In this document: positions 43,828 through 53,890 of the stretch, one piece after another
Layout: each line of letters opens with the position of its first letter
Numbering within the stretch: the stretch's first letter is position 1
NCBI GenBank assembly: GCA_026182355.1
Contig: JAPFBL010000258.1
Location: forward strand, 1-64,000
Reading direction: 5' to 3'
DNA: 64,000 nucleotides
Origin: Hermatobates lingyangjiaoensis
Taxonomy: Eukaryota; Arthropoda; Insecta; Hemiptera; Hermatobatidae
The notes under the pieces: generated by a model
What the model was told of the DNA's origin: nothing
The model's input: the letters and a program-made list of their open reading frames with translations, nothing else
Database searches by the model: none
Program-made: the position numbers and the translations under genes

Positions 43828-44000
43828 CAAATCAATAATATATCAACCGTTGGATAGAATAGGTGTATAATGTAATCGGGATTCGGTCAATTTTCCAGAA
43901 TCAAAATCAAACTCTCAATGCCTATTGACAACAATAGGCATTGAGAGTTTGATTTTGATCCTGGAAAATTGACCGAATCCCGATTACATTATACACCTAT
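43823..44000. mobile_element. Family C foldback, core deleted
   Basis: Arms from TATAGGTGTATAATGTAATC to AAACTCTCAATGCC are mirrored around 43928. TA lies outside. The palindrome turns before the ribozyme-like core, so the arms are short (about 75 bp). Confidence 0.72.
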
Positions 44001-44038
44001 ATATATAGGTAACTCACCACAAATTAGAGAAGATAGTC

Positions 44039-44074
44039 GCTCTAAGGCCTTTCGTTTTCACGTCGTCAGAGAGC
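44039..44074 (-). ncRNA. Hammerhead ribozyme motif, family G2
   Basis: Helix I GCUCU/AGAGC, core CUGACGA, segment CGUGAAAAC, GAAA, helix III AGGCCU, U17. Helix II is two to three pairs (CGU/ACG if G12 is shared). Confidence 0.72.
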
Positions 44075-44262
44075 AAGTGAATACAAGTTGTAAGCAGGTT
44101 ATGAATTTTGATTTAAAGAAGGAGTAAGATTGGCATCATTGACAGTATTTTTCCCTATAACTGTTGAAATAGTCTTGATTTGTTTGATAATTCATGTTTG
44201 ATGCCAATCTTACTCCTTCTTTAAATCAAAATTCATAACCTGCTTACAACTTGTATTCACTT

Positions 44263-44298
44263 GCTCTCTGACGACGTGAAAACGAAAGGCCTTAGAGC
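44263..44298 (+). ncRNA. Hammerhead ribozyme motif, family G2
   Basis: Mirror of the previous motif with the same pairs: GCUCU/AGAGC, CUGACGA, CGUGAAAAC, GAAA, AGGCCU. Confidence 0.72.
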
Positions 44299-44371
44299 GA
44301 CTATCTTCTCTAATTTGTGGTGAGTTACCTGAATATTTATATCACGTGTTATTGTGACAATTTTCTACACC

Positions 44372-44405
<34 letters not shown>

Positions 44406-44449
44406 TTCACATAAACACATATATTTACATATATTGTTATATATATATA

Positions 44450-44690
44450 TAAACAAAACTAAAGTTTATCCGGACTCGGTCAGTTCTTCAGGTTCAAATT
44501 AAACTCTCATTGCCAACGTTTCCGTTTTATTTAAAACCTTTTTTATAGGCAAAAGTATAAATTTTGAAACATAAAAACTAAGTATTATATTACAAATTAC
44601 TTTACAAAAGAAAAATGGTCTGTGGATTTCAACAACAATTGTAGTGTGATTTATGCATTTCGTCATTACCACAGAGGTTAATGTTATTCA
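44450..44690 (-). mobile_element. Family C (variant 3) 3' end
   Basis: Minus-strand AACTCTCATTGCCAACGTTT, GCCTATAAAAAAGG and GTCTGTGGATTTCAACAACA match 63420-63680 (plus). Starts beside TA at 44451. Confidence 0.65.
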
Positions 44691-44789
44691 TATTAGAAAT
44701 ATAATATACCGTCTTACCTCGTACCAGCAGCAGTGTACAAGGTAAGACACGATATATTATATTTCTAATATTAATAAATGTAGTTTGAA

Positions 44790-45660
44790 TGAACACGTAT
44801 ACAGTTAGATTAGTATACTATGGTTAGTTTAGTATTGATTTCTCCAATATGGTTAGGTTAGTATACCATTGTCAGGTATACAAACCATTGGTATTGAATA
44901 TTGGTATTGGTTGGAAATGGGAAAACAAGACTAAGATGTGGTTTGATTATTGATTGTTATTTCACGTGTTTATGTGAAATCTTATTTATATATATATTAT
45001 ATATATATATATATATATATTATGTATAAAGATTTCACATAAACACGTGAAATAACAATCAATGATCAATGGTGATACAAACCATTGGTATTGGTTAGTA
45101 TACCACGGTTAGATTAGTATACTATGGTTAGTTTAGTATTGATTTGTGCATTATGGTTAGGTTAGTATACCATTGTTAGACTAGTATTCGTTAGTATACC
45201 ACAGTTAGATTAGTATACTATGGTTAGTTTAGTATTGATTTCTCCAATATGGTTAGGTTAGTATACCATTGTTAGGATAGTGTTGGTTAGTATACTACAG
45301 TTAGATTAGTATACTATGGTTAGTTTAGTATTGATTTCTCCAATATGGTTAGGTTAGTATACCATTGTTAGACTAGTATTCGTTAGTATACCACAGTTAG
45401 ATTAGTATACTATGGTTAGTTTAGTATTGATTTGTGCACCATGGTTAGGTAAGTATACCATTGTTAGGATAGTATTGGTTAGTATACTACAGTTAGATTA
45501 GTATACTATGGTTAGTTTAGTATTGATTTCTCCAATATGGTTAGGTTAGTATACCATTGTTAGGCTAGTATTGGTTAGTATACTACAGTTAGATTAGTAT
45601 ACTATTGTTAGGCTAGTATTGGTTAGTATACTATGGTTAGATTAGTATACTATAGTAAAG
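44790..45660. repeat. 96-bp minisatellite (GGTTAGTATAC family)
   Basis: The block TGGTTAGTTTAGTATTGATT recurs at 45125, 45221, 45317, 45413 and 45509, exactly 96 bp apart. Each unit also has GTTAGATTAGTATACTATGG and GTATACCATTGTTAG. Two family A fragments (44925-45070) are inserted near its start. Confidence 0.88.
44925..45070. mobile_element. Family A foldback, centre deleted
   Basis: GGGAAAACAAGACTAAGAT joins directly to GTGGTTTGATTATTGATTG, deleting both ribozymes. A second reversed tail follows a TA tract. The same junction occurs at 47158-47185, so one locus is probably copied from the other. Confidence 0.68.
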
Positions 45661-46080
45661 AATGACACTGACGATGGATAGTTCCATTTTTGACACATTT
45701 TTGGTATAATATCTGAACCAAGTTTTGGGGACTGGGTATGATGTGATTTAAGTAAAACCTAGACAGTTTATAAGAATAGGTGTCAGGATGTCAGGGAAGA
45801 TGATGACATGGTGACTGAAGAAGGTAGTGGTGGTATTGACACGGTGACCTCTACATGTCTGCATTACTGCGAGGAGTCATCTCTCTCTCACTCACCGCAA
45901 TCTATCAGAAAGAAACACCAAACTCAACTCCCCCTTTCCCCCTGACACCTTCTAACCATATTCATCTGGCCCATATTCACCTGAAAACTGTCACCCCTGG
46001 AAAGTAAACCAGCGTGTTTTCACCAAATAATTCCTCAATTATAGCTCTTTTCAACATACTATATATTCCTTGTTGTCAAA
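45661..46080. other. Intergenic stretch without recognised features
   Basis: No gene, ribozyme or repeat end recognised. Confidence 0.45.
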
Positions 46081-46114
46081 TAGGAGAAGAGGAGAGGATA
46101 TATATATATATATA

Positions 46115-46276
46115 TATATAAAGATTTTCACATAACACGTGAAATAACAATCAATGATCAAACCACAATATGAAACTTACTCTGACGAAGATCGCTTGAA
46201 TACAGTTGAAAGACCAAATTCCAAGGAGAAGAAAAAAGTGTTTATTAGTAATTTGTGGTCAAGAAAACAATACCTT
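46115..46276. mobile_element. Chimeric foldback: family A left, family B tail right
   Basis: Reversed family A tail, then a plus-strand A core (CTCTGACGAAGATCGCTTG, degenerate), then at about 46211 the family B tail GACCAAATTCCAAGG to ACAATACCTTATA. TA outside both ends. Confidence 0.62.
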
Positions 46277-46386
46277 ATATATATATATATATATTATTAA
46301 AGTAGACGGCAGCTTCCGCATTTACGACTTTTTTGCTCGTTTTCTTTAGTTTTCTTACTAGTTTTTTCTGGTAGGGAGTGACTTAA

Positions 46387-46725
46387 TAATCCCTTAAGTA
46401 CATCGGGATGACCACAACCAGACTATCAAGACGTCTTACCTTCCACCTTACAGCAGGTACTCCGAAAAACCATACGAGACAAGCACATAACACAACATTA
46501 ACGAGGGAAATGTTAGAAAAAGGAACAACAAGTTTAAGAATAGAAAATAATACCAGCCGCCTTCATATCCTCGAGGCCTTATACATCAAGGACGTCCAAC
46601 CTTCTATGAACATTCAGGCCAATTGTATAGGCATAATACCAAGTTGTAAAAACTTCGATAGTTCTTATAAACTTAATAAGCCTACATTGACAGGACCCCC
46701 AGGAAATGTGAATGACAAGTTGTAA
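46387..46725 (+). pseudogene. PLE GIY-YIG C-terminal remnant, family F
   Basis: Reads YIGMTTTRLSRRLTFH from 46399, then AHNTTLTREMLEKGTT, then LHILEALYIKDVQPSMN and IIPSCKNFDSSYK before a stop. It has the YIG half, the catalytic Arg region and the Glu of EALYIK; the N-terminal GIY half was lost at the foldback junction. About half identical to the fragment at 54407. Confidence 0.75.
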
Positions 46726-46872
46726 CCTTACACTTGTCACAGTGGACTTGTTTTGTTTTTTCACAAAGTTCATTTAGTTCTATTAACATCTAAATTTTTA
46801 TTCCTTTTAATGTCTGTTTAACATTTAGAAAAAATTTTATTCTGTGAATTTAATCTGTTTAATAATGATATA

Positions 46873-46910
46873 TACCTGAAGATGATTTATGAAAAAATCG
46901 AAAGCTTGTA
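46873..46910 (+). ncRNA. Hammerhead ribozyme motif, family F
   Basis: Helix I UAC/GUA, core CUGAAGA, extra U, helix II GAUUU/AAAUC (5 bp), GAAA, helix III AGCU, U17. 150 bp after the PLE stop and 50 bp before the next start codon. Confidence 0.78.
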
Positions 46911-46959
46911 AGTGTAAAAAATATAATATTATTGATTAAGCTAAAAGATTATTTCTTTG

Positions 46960-47118
46960 ATGTCTCTGGGACAACTCCTCCATGAAATCACTCCCTACCA
47001 GAAAAAACTAGTAAGAAAACTAGAGAAAACGAGCAAAAAAGTCGTAAATGCGGAAGCTGCCGTCTACTTTAATAAAATATGTTTACAAGAAAATCTGCTG
47101 CCAATATACACTAATATA
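46960..47118 (+). pseudogene. PLE N-terminal reading frame, truncated at TA
   Basis: MSLGQLLHEITPYQKKLVRK, then LEKTSKKVVNAEAAVYFNKI, then CLQENLLPIYTNI, after which the frame runs into (TA)n. No frameshift in this copy. The first methionine after the ribozyme leader is at 46960. Confidence 0.7.
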
Positions 47119-47139
47119 TATATATATATATATCAATGA

Positions 47140-47221
47140 TCAAACCACAATAAGAAATGGGAAAACAAGACTAAGATGTGGTTTGATTATTGATTGTTAT
47201 TTCACGTGTTTATGTGAAATC

Positions 47222-47275
<54 letters not shown>

Positions 47276-47410
47276 AAAGATTTCACATAAACACGTGAAA
47301 TAACAATCAATGATCAAACCACAATATGGAACTTACTCTGACGAAGATTGCTTGTTACGGTTAAAAGATTTTAGTCTTGTTTTCCCATTTCATATTGTGG
47401 TTTGATCATA
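47140..47410. mobile_element. Two family A fragments between TA tracts
   Basis: 47140-47225 is the centre-deleted form seen at 44925. 47274-47408 is a reversed tail joined to a plus ribozyme and tail. Confidence 0.68.
47334..47376 (+). ncRNA. Hammerhead motif, family A, degenerate
   Basis: CUGACGA core intact, helix I mostly kept (UACU with AGUC), but GAAA has become AAAA and helix III AGAUUU. Confidence 0.58.
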
Positions 47411-47421
47411 TATATATACTC

Positions 47422-47464
<43 letters not shown>

Positions 47465-47498
47465 TCGTTATCAGTCTTTGGAGCGATTCACATCTTTT

Positions 47499-47525
47499 CC
47501 TGAAGACGAGGACATCGAAATATAG
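47499..47525 (+). ncRNA. Hammerhead-like motif, family E relative
   Basis: CUGAAGA, extra C, helix II GA/UC, GAAA, helix III AUAU, A17. Helix I one pair. Low confidence. A family G2 tail (GGCCTTAGAACGACTATC) follows at 47596-47634. Confidence 0.45.
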
Positions 47526-47659
47526 TAGTGAGTTCAGTGATTTCTTTTCTATGTGTTCTTTTAAAAATTCTAGTTTTTTTATTTTATAAACAAAAGGCCT
47601 TAGAACGACTATCTTCATTCATTTGTGGTGAGTTACCTATATATGTATATATATATATG

Positions 47660-47835
47660 TAAGTTAGCGGAGTTGGCGGTGGCTGTACCGCCGGCGTCGC
47701 GGGTCAAAGTCTTTGTTTACACACAGAGACTGGCCTCGAGGAGGGGGTCAGCCAGTCAGTGTATCGCGCTTGTATAATAAACATTACCTTTCATTCCTGT
47801 GTCATTCACAATTCGAGTTCCTACTCAATGAAATT
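47660..47835 (+). mobile_element. Possible LTR fragment
   Basis: GC-richer than its surroundings (GGCGGTGGCTGTACCGCCGG), with a TATAATAAACATT polyadenylation-like stretch near 47773. It might be part of an LTR; no second copy is visible, so this is tentative. Confidence 0.3.
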
Positions 47836-48569
47836 AACTGGTATATCCTACTTTAACTTTTAATACACACATAAAGAAAATTCACAAGAATACCAAAGTC
47901 AAGTATGTATTCAATAAAGTTTACTTGCAGAAGAGGCGACTCCTTTACAGCCTGTCTGCATTCCTTTTCTCCCCTTTCTCGAGTTCTAATTGAAGAAACA
48001 AACCCCACCTTGTAGAAGCAGCTAATCTTTCTAATAACTCAGCTAAATGCGGACTCAAACAGTTCTCATAAAACATCCGCTACCCTTGAAAGTAAGTCAG
48101 CTGGTCTACCTGCCAGCCAGCTGGTAACCAAGAACAACAAGAAATAAAAACAGTGACTTGTTTTGGTAGGGTTACGAGAGACGTTTGCGACACTTTTTTA
48201 TTTTTTATTAAGCTATTCATAATAACTTACTCAATAATTTATTAATTTAATTATTCTAATTGAATTAATTAATTAGTAATTAATTTCTGTATTATTCATA
48301 TATTCAATAGTTAAATTAATCTGTAGATTCATATCAAAGGAAGAAAGCAGAGTAAAGTCAAAACTCATTATAATAAAAATAGGATAACAGAGAGAAATAA
48401 GTAAAGAATTCATAAAATAATAAAAATGTAAACAAGAATTTGGGTAACAAACTTTAGAATGACGCATTATCATTATATCTGTTAATATTTGAAGCCTGTA
48501 TATATCATTGTATAGAAATGTAGCTTACTAAATTCTAATGTAGTGCAATCTGTTATTATGTGGTATTTA
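47836..48569. other. AT-rich stretch without recognised gene
   Basis: Includes palindromic AATTAATTAATTAG-type runs at 48238-48285. Nothing recognised. Confidence 0.45.
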
Positions 48570-48630
48570 CTCATTGTAGGGTAAAAATCTAATGAAATGG
48601 TCTCCACATATAAAACTTTTAATGATATAA

Positions 48631-48667
48631 ACAACGCGTTTCGAACACGTAGTGTTCTTCTTCAGGC
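48631..48667 (-). ncRNA. Hammerhead ribozyme motif, family J2
   Basis: CUGAAGA, extra A, helix II GAACAC/GUGUUC with loop UAC, GAAA, helix III ACGCGU, U17, helix I GC with GU (one pair plus a wobble). Confidence 0.7.
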
Positions 48668-48739
48668 ATTAACTAAAGGTGAGGGCCTCTGAATAAGACT
48701 ATCAGAGGTCTTATTCAGAGGCCCTCACCTTTAGTTAAT

Positions 48740-48776
48740 GCCTGAAGAAGAACACTACGTGTTCGAAACGCGTTGT
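48740..48776 (+). ncRNA. Hammerhead ribozyme motif, family J2
   Basis: Exact mirror of the 48631 motif. Confidence 0.7.
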
Positions 48777-48889
48777 TTATATCATTAAAAGTTTTATATG
48801 TGGAGACCATTTCATTAGATTTTTACCCTACAATGAGCTTACTAAATATCGAAATACGGAACTCACTCGTTTCCGAGTACCACGGCAAA

Positions 48890-49024
48890 AGCCGATTTGC
48901 ATTCACAATCTGTATAATATAACTAAGATAAGAGTAAGGTTGTATAATGCAATAAATGGTTATTATTATTAAGCTATTATTAACCATTTCGTAAAAAAGT
49001 GGTTTTATATCGAATCGTCCACAA
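48890..49024 (+). mobile_element. Gypsy-like LTR 3' part
   Basis: AT-rich segment with GTATAATATAACTAAGA and GCAATAAATGG ending ...CGTCCACAA just before the primer-binding-like sequence. The 5' boundary is unclear, probably truncated by the foldback at 48837. Confidence 0.5.
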
Positions 49025-49042
49025 TTGGTGACCCCGACGTGA
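49025..49042 (+). promoter_or_regulatory. Retrotransposon primer-binding-site region
   Basis: TTGGTGACCCCGACGTGA is a typical start of the untranslated leader after the 5' LTR of animal gypsy elements, where a tRNA 3' end pairs. Confidence 0.65.
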
Positions 49043-49125
49043 TCATTTCACAACGTTTTTGACGGATCACAAAAGTTTCGCGAGTGTCGTTTTTCCTTCT
49101 TCAATCCTGGATCCAGGACTAAACA

Positions 49126-49610
49126 ATGGATACCAAAGCCCCAAGCACTCCAAACACCTTCAACTTCGGCCTTCACCCAGTCATCAGCTCTCACACTTTT
49201 TACATCCCCACCATTTTCCCTCTCTAACACGTGAGTGTCTGGTTTCTCCAGGTAGAAGCTTACTTCACGTTAAACAAAATCAATGAAGAAATATTTCGTT
49301 TCCAGTACAATCCTAACTATTCTAGACACCTATGTGGCTGCAAATTGTGGACGAATCGATAATGAATCCACTAAATAAGTCAGCCGGATGCAGAGTTTAC
49401 CACAACACCAGTTCCAAAAACCATTTGATCGAACTCGTAACAAATACACCCCCAAAACTCGACCAGTTTGTTTCTTAAACCCTTCACTTTTCTCTACTAT
49501 TGATACCTTGTCTCCATGGAGACCTTCGTCCCACTTGTCACTTTTCAATAAAAAGATAAATTATCTTAGAAACAGCTGGGCATCACTAATCCAGAATTCC
49601 TATCAGTAAT
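49126..49610 (+). pseudogene. Gypsy-like gag remnant
   Basis: ATG at 49126 starts MDTKAPSTPNTFNFGLHPV. After small deletions the reading resumes as VWFLQVEAYFTLNKINEE and FRFQYNPNY, close to the W-F-x-Q-V-E-A-x-F gag core of gypsy elements. Stops and frameshifts throughout. No protease or reverse transcriptase follows. Confidence 0.6.
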
Positions 49611-49634
49611 TATATACTTTGAAATGATTTTTTG

Positions 49635-49735
49635 TTTTACTCTCACTCTCTCTCTCTCTCTCCCTCTCTCACCTCATTCACACACTCTCTCCCTCTCTCA
49701 CACATACTCACTCTCTCTCTCTCTCTCTCTCATTA
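49635..49735. repeat. CT-rich repeat
   Basis: CTCTCT with CACA-type interruptions. The following 49740-50160 has no recognised gene. Confidence 0.75.
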
Positions 49736-50166
49736 AGGTAGAAAACATTTTACTGTCAAATATACTGATTGTGTATATATCTTGTTTCATATTAAGAATA
49801 CTATATCAAAAGCTTCGACCATATAACAATCTTTGTTTTCATAGTTTAATAACAAGAAATAACTATAACAGTTATTCCTGTCAATCAGATTCAGTGAATG
49901 CATATTATTAACTGATACTATAATTTCTTAACACTGAGTGACACACGGGTCGACTAGTATATTTTACAACATCATACACTATAATTGTTTGCCGTCCGAT
50001 CGGTTAGCAAGTTGTATGATCCGACATATCAAGTTCTATGATTAGTCCTACTTGATGATGAATTAAGTGTGAAACCGGTCGGACATCTGCAACAACGAAT
50101 TACAAGCAATGACTTGACTTGCATAATAATATGGTATCATGTAACTTCTGTGCTAGGGTGCCCGCC

Positions 50167-50439
50167 AGGTTAGCTCAGTGGTGAACGTACTCGCCTCTGA
50201 ACTGGTAACTCCAGGGTTCGATCCCCATCTGGCTCTCGATTTATTCACGCCAGAGGTGTGAATAAATCTGAGTACGTCTTTCTTTAGAGAGGTCGTTAAG
50301 CCGTCAGTCCCGATGTCAGGTACTCGTTAAAAATCCCTACTCGAAAATACACTTGAGTTAGGGTAAAATTTAGGACTCCCAATGTAGTATCACTGATGAA
50401 ACAAAAAGCCGGTAAAGGACTAACATTATCTGTTTAAAC
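50167..50439 (+). mobile_element. tRNA-derived SINE
   Basis: Head AGGTTAGCTCAGTGGTGAA (A box) and GGGTTCGATCCCC (B box) are very tRNA-like. The body follows, with GGTCGTTAAGCCGTCAGTCC and ACTTGAGTTAGGGTAAA. Best preserved promoter boxes in the window. Confidence 0.83.
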
Positions 50440-50918
50440 CAGACCTGGGCAAATTACGGCCCGCGGGCCACATCCAGCCCTTTATACATCCCTGACCGAC
50501 CTGTAAAGCTAATTATCAACAACATAAATAAAACAAACGTATCTTTTTATACTTTTATTTAAAAATGTAAAATAGATTGGATTATTCTCACTGAAGAAGT
50601 AACATCAGGTGGAAAACATGACAAGTTATTTTTTGTTGTAAGTTTGTTAAGTTGTTTGTTGTTTTTCATTGTTTCTTGTGATAAACAAGTTAAAAATGAA
50701 TTGCATTGATTTAGTAATTTTTGTTTTGTTATTTGACCTACATCACAATTTCACATAACCTAATATAAATATTTACAGATAATTGTTATTACTATCGGCA
50801 GGAGCTATTCAAAATATTTAATTTAGGTCATTTTACAATGTAAGAAAGTTGGCAGCCTCTGACTCAATTCAGGTTTCTCATGAGGCCCTGGTCAAAATCA
50901 ATTGCCCACCCCAGGTTG
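50440..50918. mobile_element. hAT non-autonomous element
   Basis: Begins CAGACCTGGGCAAATTACGG and ends TTGCCCACCCCAGGTTG, the same end type as 13537-14039. No clear target duplication. It abuts the SINE 3' end. Confidence 0.7.
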
Positions 50919-51299
50919 AAAACAATAACAAAAAACCTCTGTGCTGCTAACAATATTCATGTTTTTAAATAATATTTTTTCTAACATTAATGTTATTTTA
51001 ATGTATAATATATATATATGTATTATATTTGGCAATGTAAACATTGAAAAGTGAAAATATAACTGAAGAAAAGGAAAAGCATGGGGGGGTGGGGGTGGGA
51101 AATGGTGTTGACTGAGGGTGGGAGGGAGGGGGTGGTGTATATGATTCATTTAAGGGATGAAATACAACCCTTAGAAGGAAAAGCTGGAAAGCTGTGATAA
51201 GGTTTAGGGGATAGGGGGTTGACACCTGTCCTTGTCTCCAATTGTCACCACACCCTCAATATACTGTATAAAACCTTGCAGAGCCCACACCAGATACAA

Positions 51300-52720
51300 T
51301 GAATGCTGCTTACTCTCTCTCACTCTCTCACCTCTTTCACACCACTCTCTCGCTCACCCTCTCTCACACACACTCTCTCTCTCACCTCTTTAACACACTC
51401 TCTCAACTCTCTCACCTCTTTCACACTCTCTCTCCTTCTCTCACACACCCTCTCTCTCTCCCTTTCTCACACACACTCTCTCTCTCACCTCTTTAACACA
51501 CTCTCTCAACTCACTCACCTCTTTCACACACTCTCTCTCCTTCTCTCACACACACTCTCTCTCCCTCTCTTACACACACTCTCTCGCTCACCCTCTCTCA
51601 CCTCTTTAACACACTCTCTCCCTCTCTCACCTCTTTCACACACTCTCTCTCCTTCTCTCACACACCCTCTCTCTCTCCCTCTCTCACCTCTTTAACACAC
51701 TCACTCACCTCTTTCACACGCTCTCTCTCCTTCTCTCACACACTCTCTCTCCCTCTCTCACCTCTTTCACACACACACACTCTCTCTCCCTCTCTTACAC
51801 ACACACTCTTTCTCTCTCCCAGTCTTACACACACTCTCTCTCTCACCTCTTTCACACACTCTCTCTCTTCCTCTCTCACACACACTCTCTCTCTCCCTCT
51901 CTTACACACACCCTCTCTCTCTTCCTCTCACACACACACTCTCTCTCACCTCTTTCACACACTCTCTCTCTCCATCTCTTACACACACCCTCTCTCACAC
52001 TCACTCTCTCTCACCTCTTTCACACACTCTCTCTCTCTCCCTCTCTTACACACACTCTCTCTCTCTCCCTCTCTTACACACACCCTCTCTCTCTCTGTCC
52101 CTCTCTCACCTCTCTCACACACACTCTCTCTCTCCCTCCCTCACCTCTTTCACACACTCTCTCTCTCCCCCTCTCTTACACACACCCTCTCTCTCTCCCT
52201 CTCTCACACACACTCTCTCTCTCCCCTCTCTTACACACACACTCTCTCTCTCTCCCTCTCTCACACACACTCTCTCTCTCTCCCTCTCTTACACACACAC
52301 TTTCTCTCTCTCTTTCACACGCTCTCTCTCTCTCTCTTCCACACACACTCTCTCTCACCTCTTTCACACACTCTCTCTCCTTCTCTCACACACACTCTCT
52401 CTCTCTCCCTCTCTTACACACACACACTCTCTCTCTCCCTCTCTTACACACACCCTCTCACACACACACTCTCTCTCTCTCCCTCTCTTACACACACTCT
52501 CTCTCTCACCTCTTTCACACACTCTCTCTCTCCCTCTCTCACCTCTTTCACACACTCTCTCTCTCTCCCTCTCTTACACACACCCTCTCTCTCTCCCTCA
52601 CACACACTCTCTCTCTCCCTCACTTACACACACTCTCTCTCTCACCTCTTTCACACACTCTCTCTCTCTCCCTCTCTCACCTCTTTCACACACACACTCT
52701 CTCTCTCCCTCTCTCACTCA
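51300..52720. repeat. CT/CA-rich minisatellite
   Basis: Irregular repetition of CACCTCTTTCACACACTCT and CCCTCTCTTACACACAC. Open frames on either strand are compositional. The preceding 50919-51299 has G-rich runs near 51085-51130 and no gene. Confidence 0.85.
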
Positions 52721-52774
52721 ACAAAAAGACTGACTGTAAGTGTGTTTTTAATTTCTCTGTTTCTTTTTCTAAAT

Positions 52775-53476
52775 CAGAGGTTTCCAAAGTGGGTTCCTTA
52801 ACGGACTGTCTGGGGTTCCGCGATAAACATTTAAAAAGTACATTTTTCCAAATATTTTTTTAGTGAATGTGGATTTGTTCTGGGTTTCTTGTGAATTATG
52901 AAACCAAATAATGTGTATATCTACTTATAAACATAAGCAGAAGTGTTCAAAATTTTATTAATATTTAGGATGAATCACTATTCAGTTTCTGGATGTATCT
53001 GATTCACGAATTTCCTGCTATTGCAAAAATAGTACTTCACACATTGCTGCCACTTCCCACTATCTACTTATGTGAAACTAGATTCTTATTTTATACTGCC
53101 ATAAAAACTATATACTAAAGTAGACTTAATGCTGGAGCCAACTTGAGAATCAAACTCTCTAGTATAAAGCCAAAAATTATTACAAAATAAACGTATGTGT
53201 TAAAATTGCTAGTAATTCTGTTTTACTCGTATGTGTTATGCACTTGTAGAAAACATGAAAATTAAAATTTTTTAGTTTTGAATTTTTATTCGAAAAACAC
53301 ATATTGCAGTAATATTACATTTTAATTGCTTTTAAACATACATACATAAACATACATACATATATAAACCTTATGAAAATATTTATATTATGATAAAATC
53401 ATTAGAATCTGGGGGTTCCTGGGAAAGTTACTGAAGCAAAAAGGGTTCCGCGTAGACAAAAGTTTGAGAAACTCTG
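52775..53476 (+). mobile_element. hAT element with transposase remnant
   Basis: Ends CAGAGGTTTCCAAAGTGGG and GTTTGAGAAACTCTG. Flanked by 8-bp duplications TTCTAAAT (52767-52774) and TTCTACAT (53477-53484). Confidence 0.8.
52981..53190 (+). pseudogene. hAT transposase C-terminal remnant
   Basis: Frame at 52987 reads FWMYLIHEFPAIAKIVLHTL, LPLPTIYLCETRFLFYTAIK, then a stop, SRLNAGANLRIKLSSI and KPKI. The LP-x-P-T-x-Y-L-C-E and R-L-x-x-x-x-x-L-R-x-x-L-S-S-I motifs identify the hAT dimerisation region of the Charlie/ZBED type. One internal stop at K-T-I-Y-stop-S-R. Confidence 0.75.
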
Positions 53477-53539
53477 TTCTACATTGAATTTTATTTGTCC
53501 GTTTCCGATCGTATTTTCATCGAACAAGTATATATATTA

Positions 53540-53860
53540 GGTTAGGTTGCAGTGGCAGTCCCACAAGGGAAAAAACTTTAGGCCGAGCATTGCCCCTTTG
53601 TGATACCACACAATGAAGATTGATTCTACAGTGGGAGTCCTAAATTTTGCCTAACTCAAATGTATTTAGAGTAGGGATCTTTAACGAGTACCTGACATCG
53701 TACAGGCTCGGGACCTACAGTTTAACGTCCTTTTCCGAGGGACGACGTGCTCAGATTTATTCACCTCCCGCATGAATAAATCGAGGGCCAGGTGAGGATC
53801 GAACCCCGGTCCTATTAGTTCAGAGGCGAGCACGTAACCACCGAGCTAGCCTGACTCCCC
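53540..53860 (-). mobile_element. tRNA-derived SINE, complete, with target duplication
   Basis: 321 bp between exact 14-bp duplications AAGTATATATATTA (53526-53539 and 53861-53874). On the minus strand: A-box-like TAGCTCGGTGGTTACGTGC, B-box GGTTCGATCC, the CGTTAAACTGTAGGTCCC body and a CACAAAGG-type tail. Reference copy for the family. Confidence 0.87.
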
Positions 53861-53890
53861 AAGTATATATATTACTAGTGCAATTATTTT

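Larger units (their letters stand above)
44008..44345. mobile_element. Family G (variant 2) foldback element
   Basis: Arms 44009-44139 and 44202-44333 are near-perfect mirror images, each with a ribozyme. A 60-bp single-copy loop separates them. The outer sequence AGGTAACTCACCACAAATT abuts TA. Confidence 0.8.
46292..47130 (+). mobile_element. Family F PLE: 3' end joined head-to-tail to a 5' end
   Basis: Between TA tracts. Left arm 46292-46385 is a minus-strand N-terminal fragment. The right arm reads GIY-YIG coding end, 3'UTR, ribozyme, leader, N-terminal reading frame, TA. This is the tandem PLE junction, with the ribozyme between the stop of one unit and the start of the next. Confidence 0.82.
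48570..48837. mobile_element. Family J2 foldback, 130-bp arms
   Basis: Arms 48570-48699 and 48708-48837 are of equal length and appear to be perfect or nearly perfect complements, with loop TATCAGAG. Each carries a complete ribozyme. The flanks are not TA tracts. Confidence 0.82.

Noticed and set aside
44790..45660. Telomere-like GGTTAG words
   Set aside because: GGTTAG occurs once or twice per 96-bp unit, not as tandem hexamers.
50050..50090. Hammerhead with helix III ACCGGT
   Set aside because: TTGATGATG...GAAACCGGTC resembles the motif, but C3 is replaced, helix II does not form and helix I is out of register.
50167..50235. Functional tRNA gene
   Set aside because: A and B boxes are present but the sequence continues into a dispersed repeat and no cloverleaf 3' half follows, so it is a SINE head.
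51303..52555. Several 60-130 codon frames on both strands
   Set aside because: Low-complexity translations of the CT/CA minisatellite.
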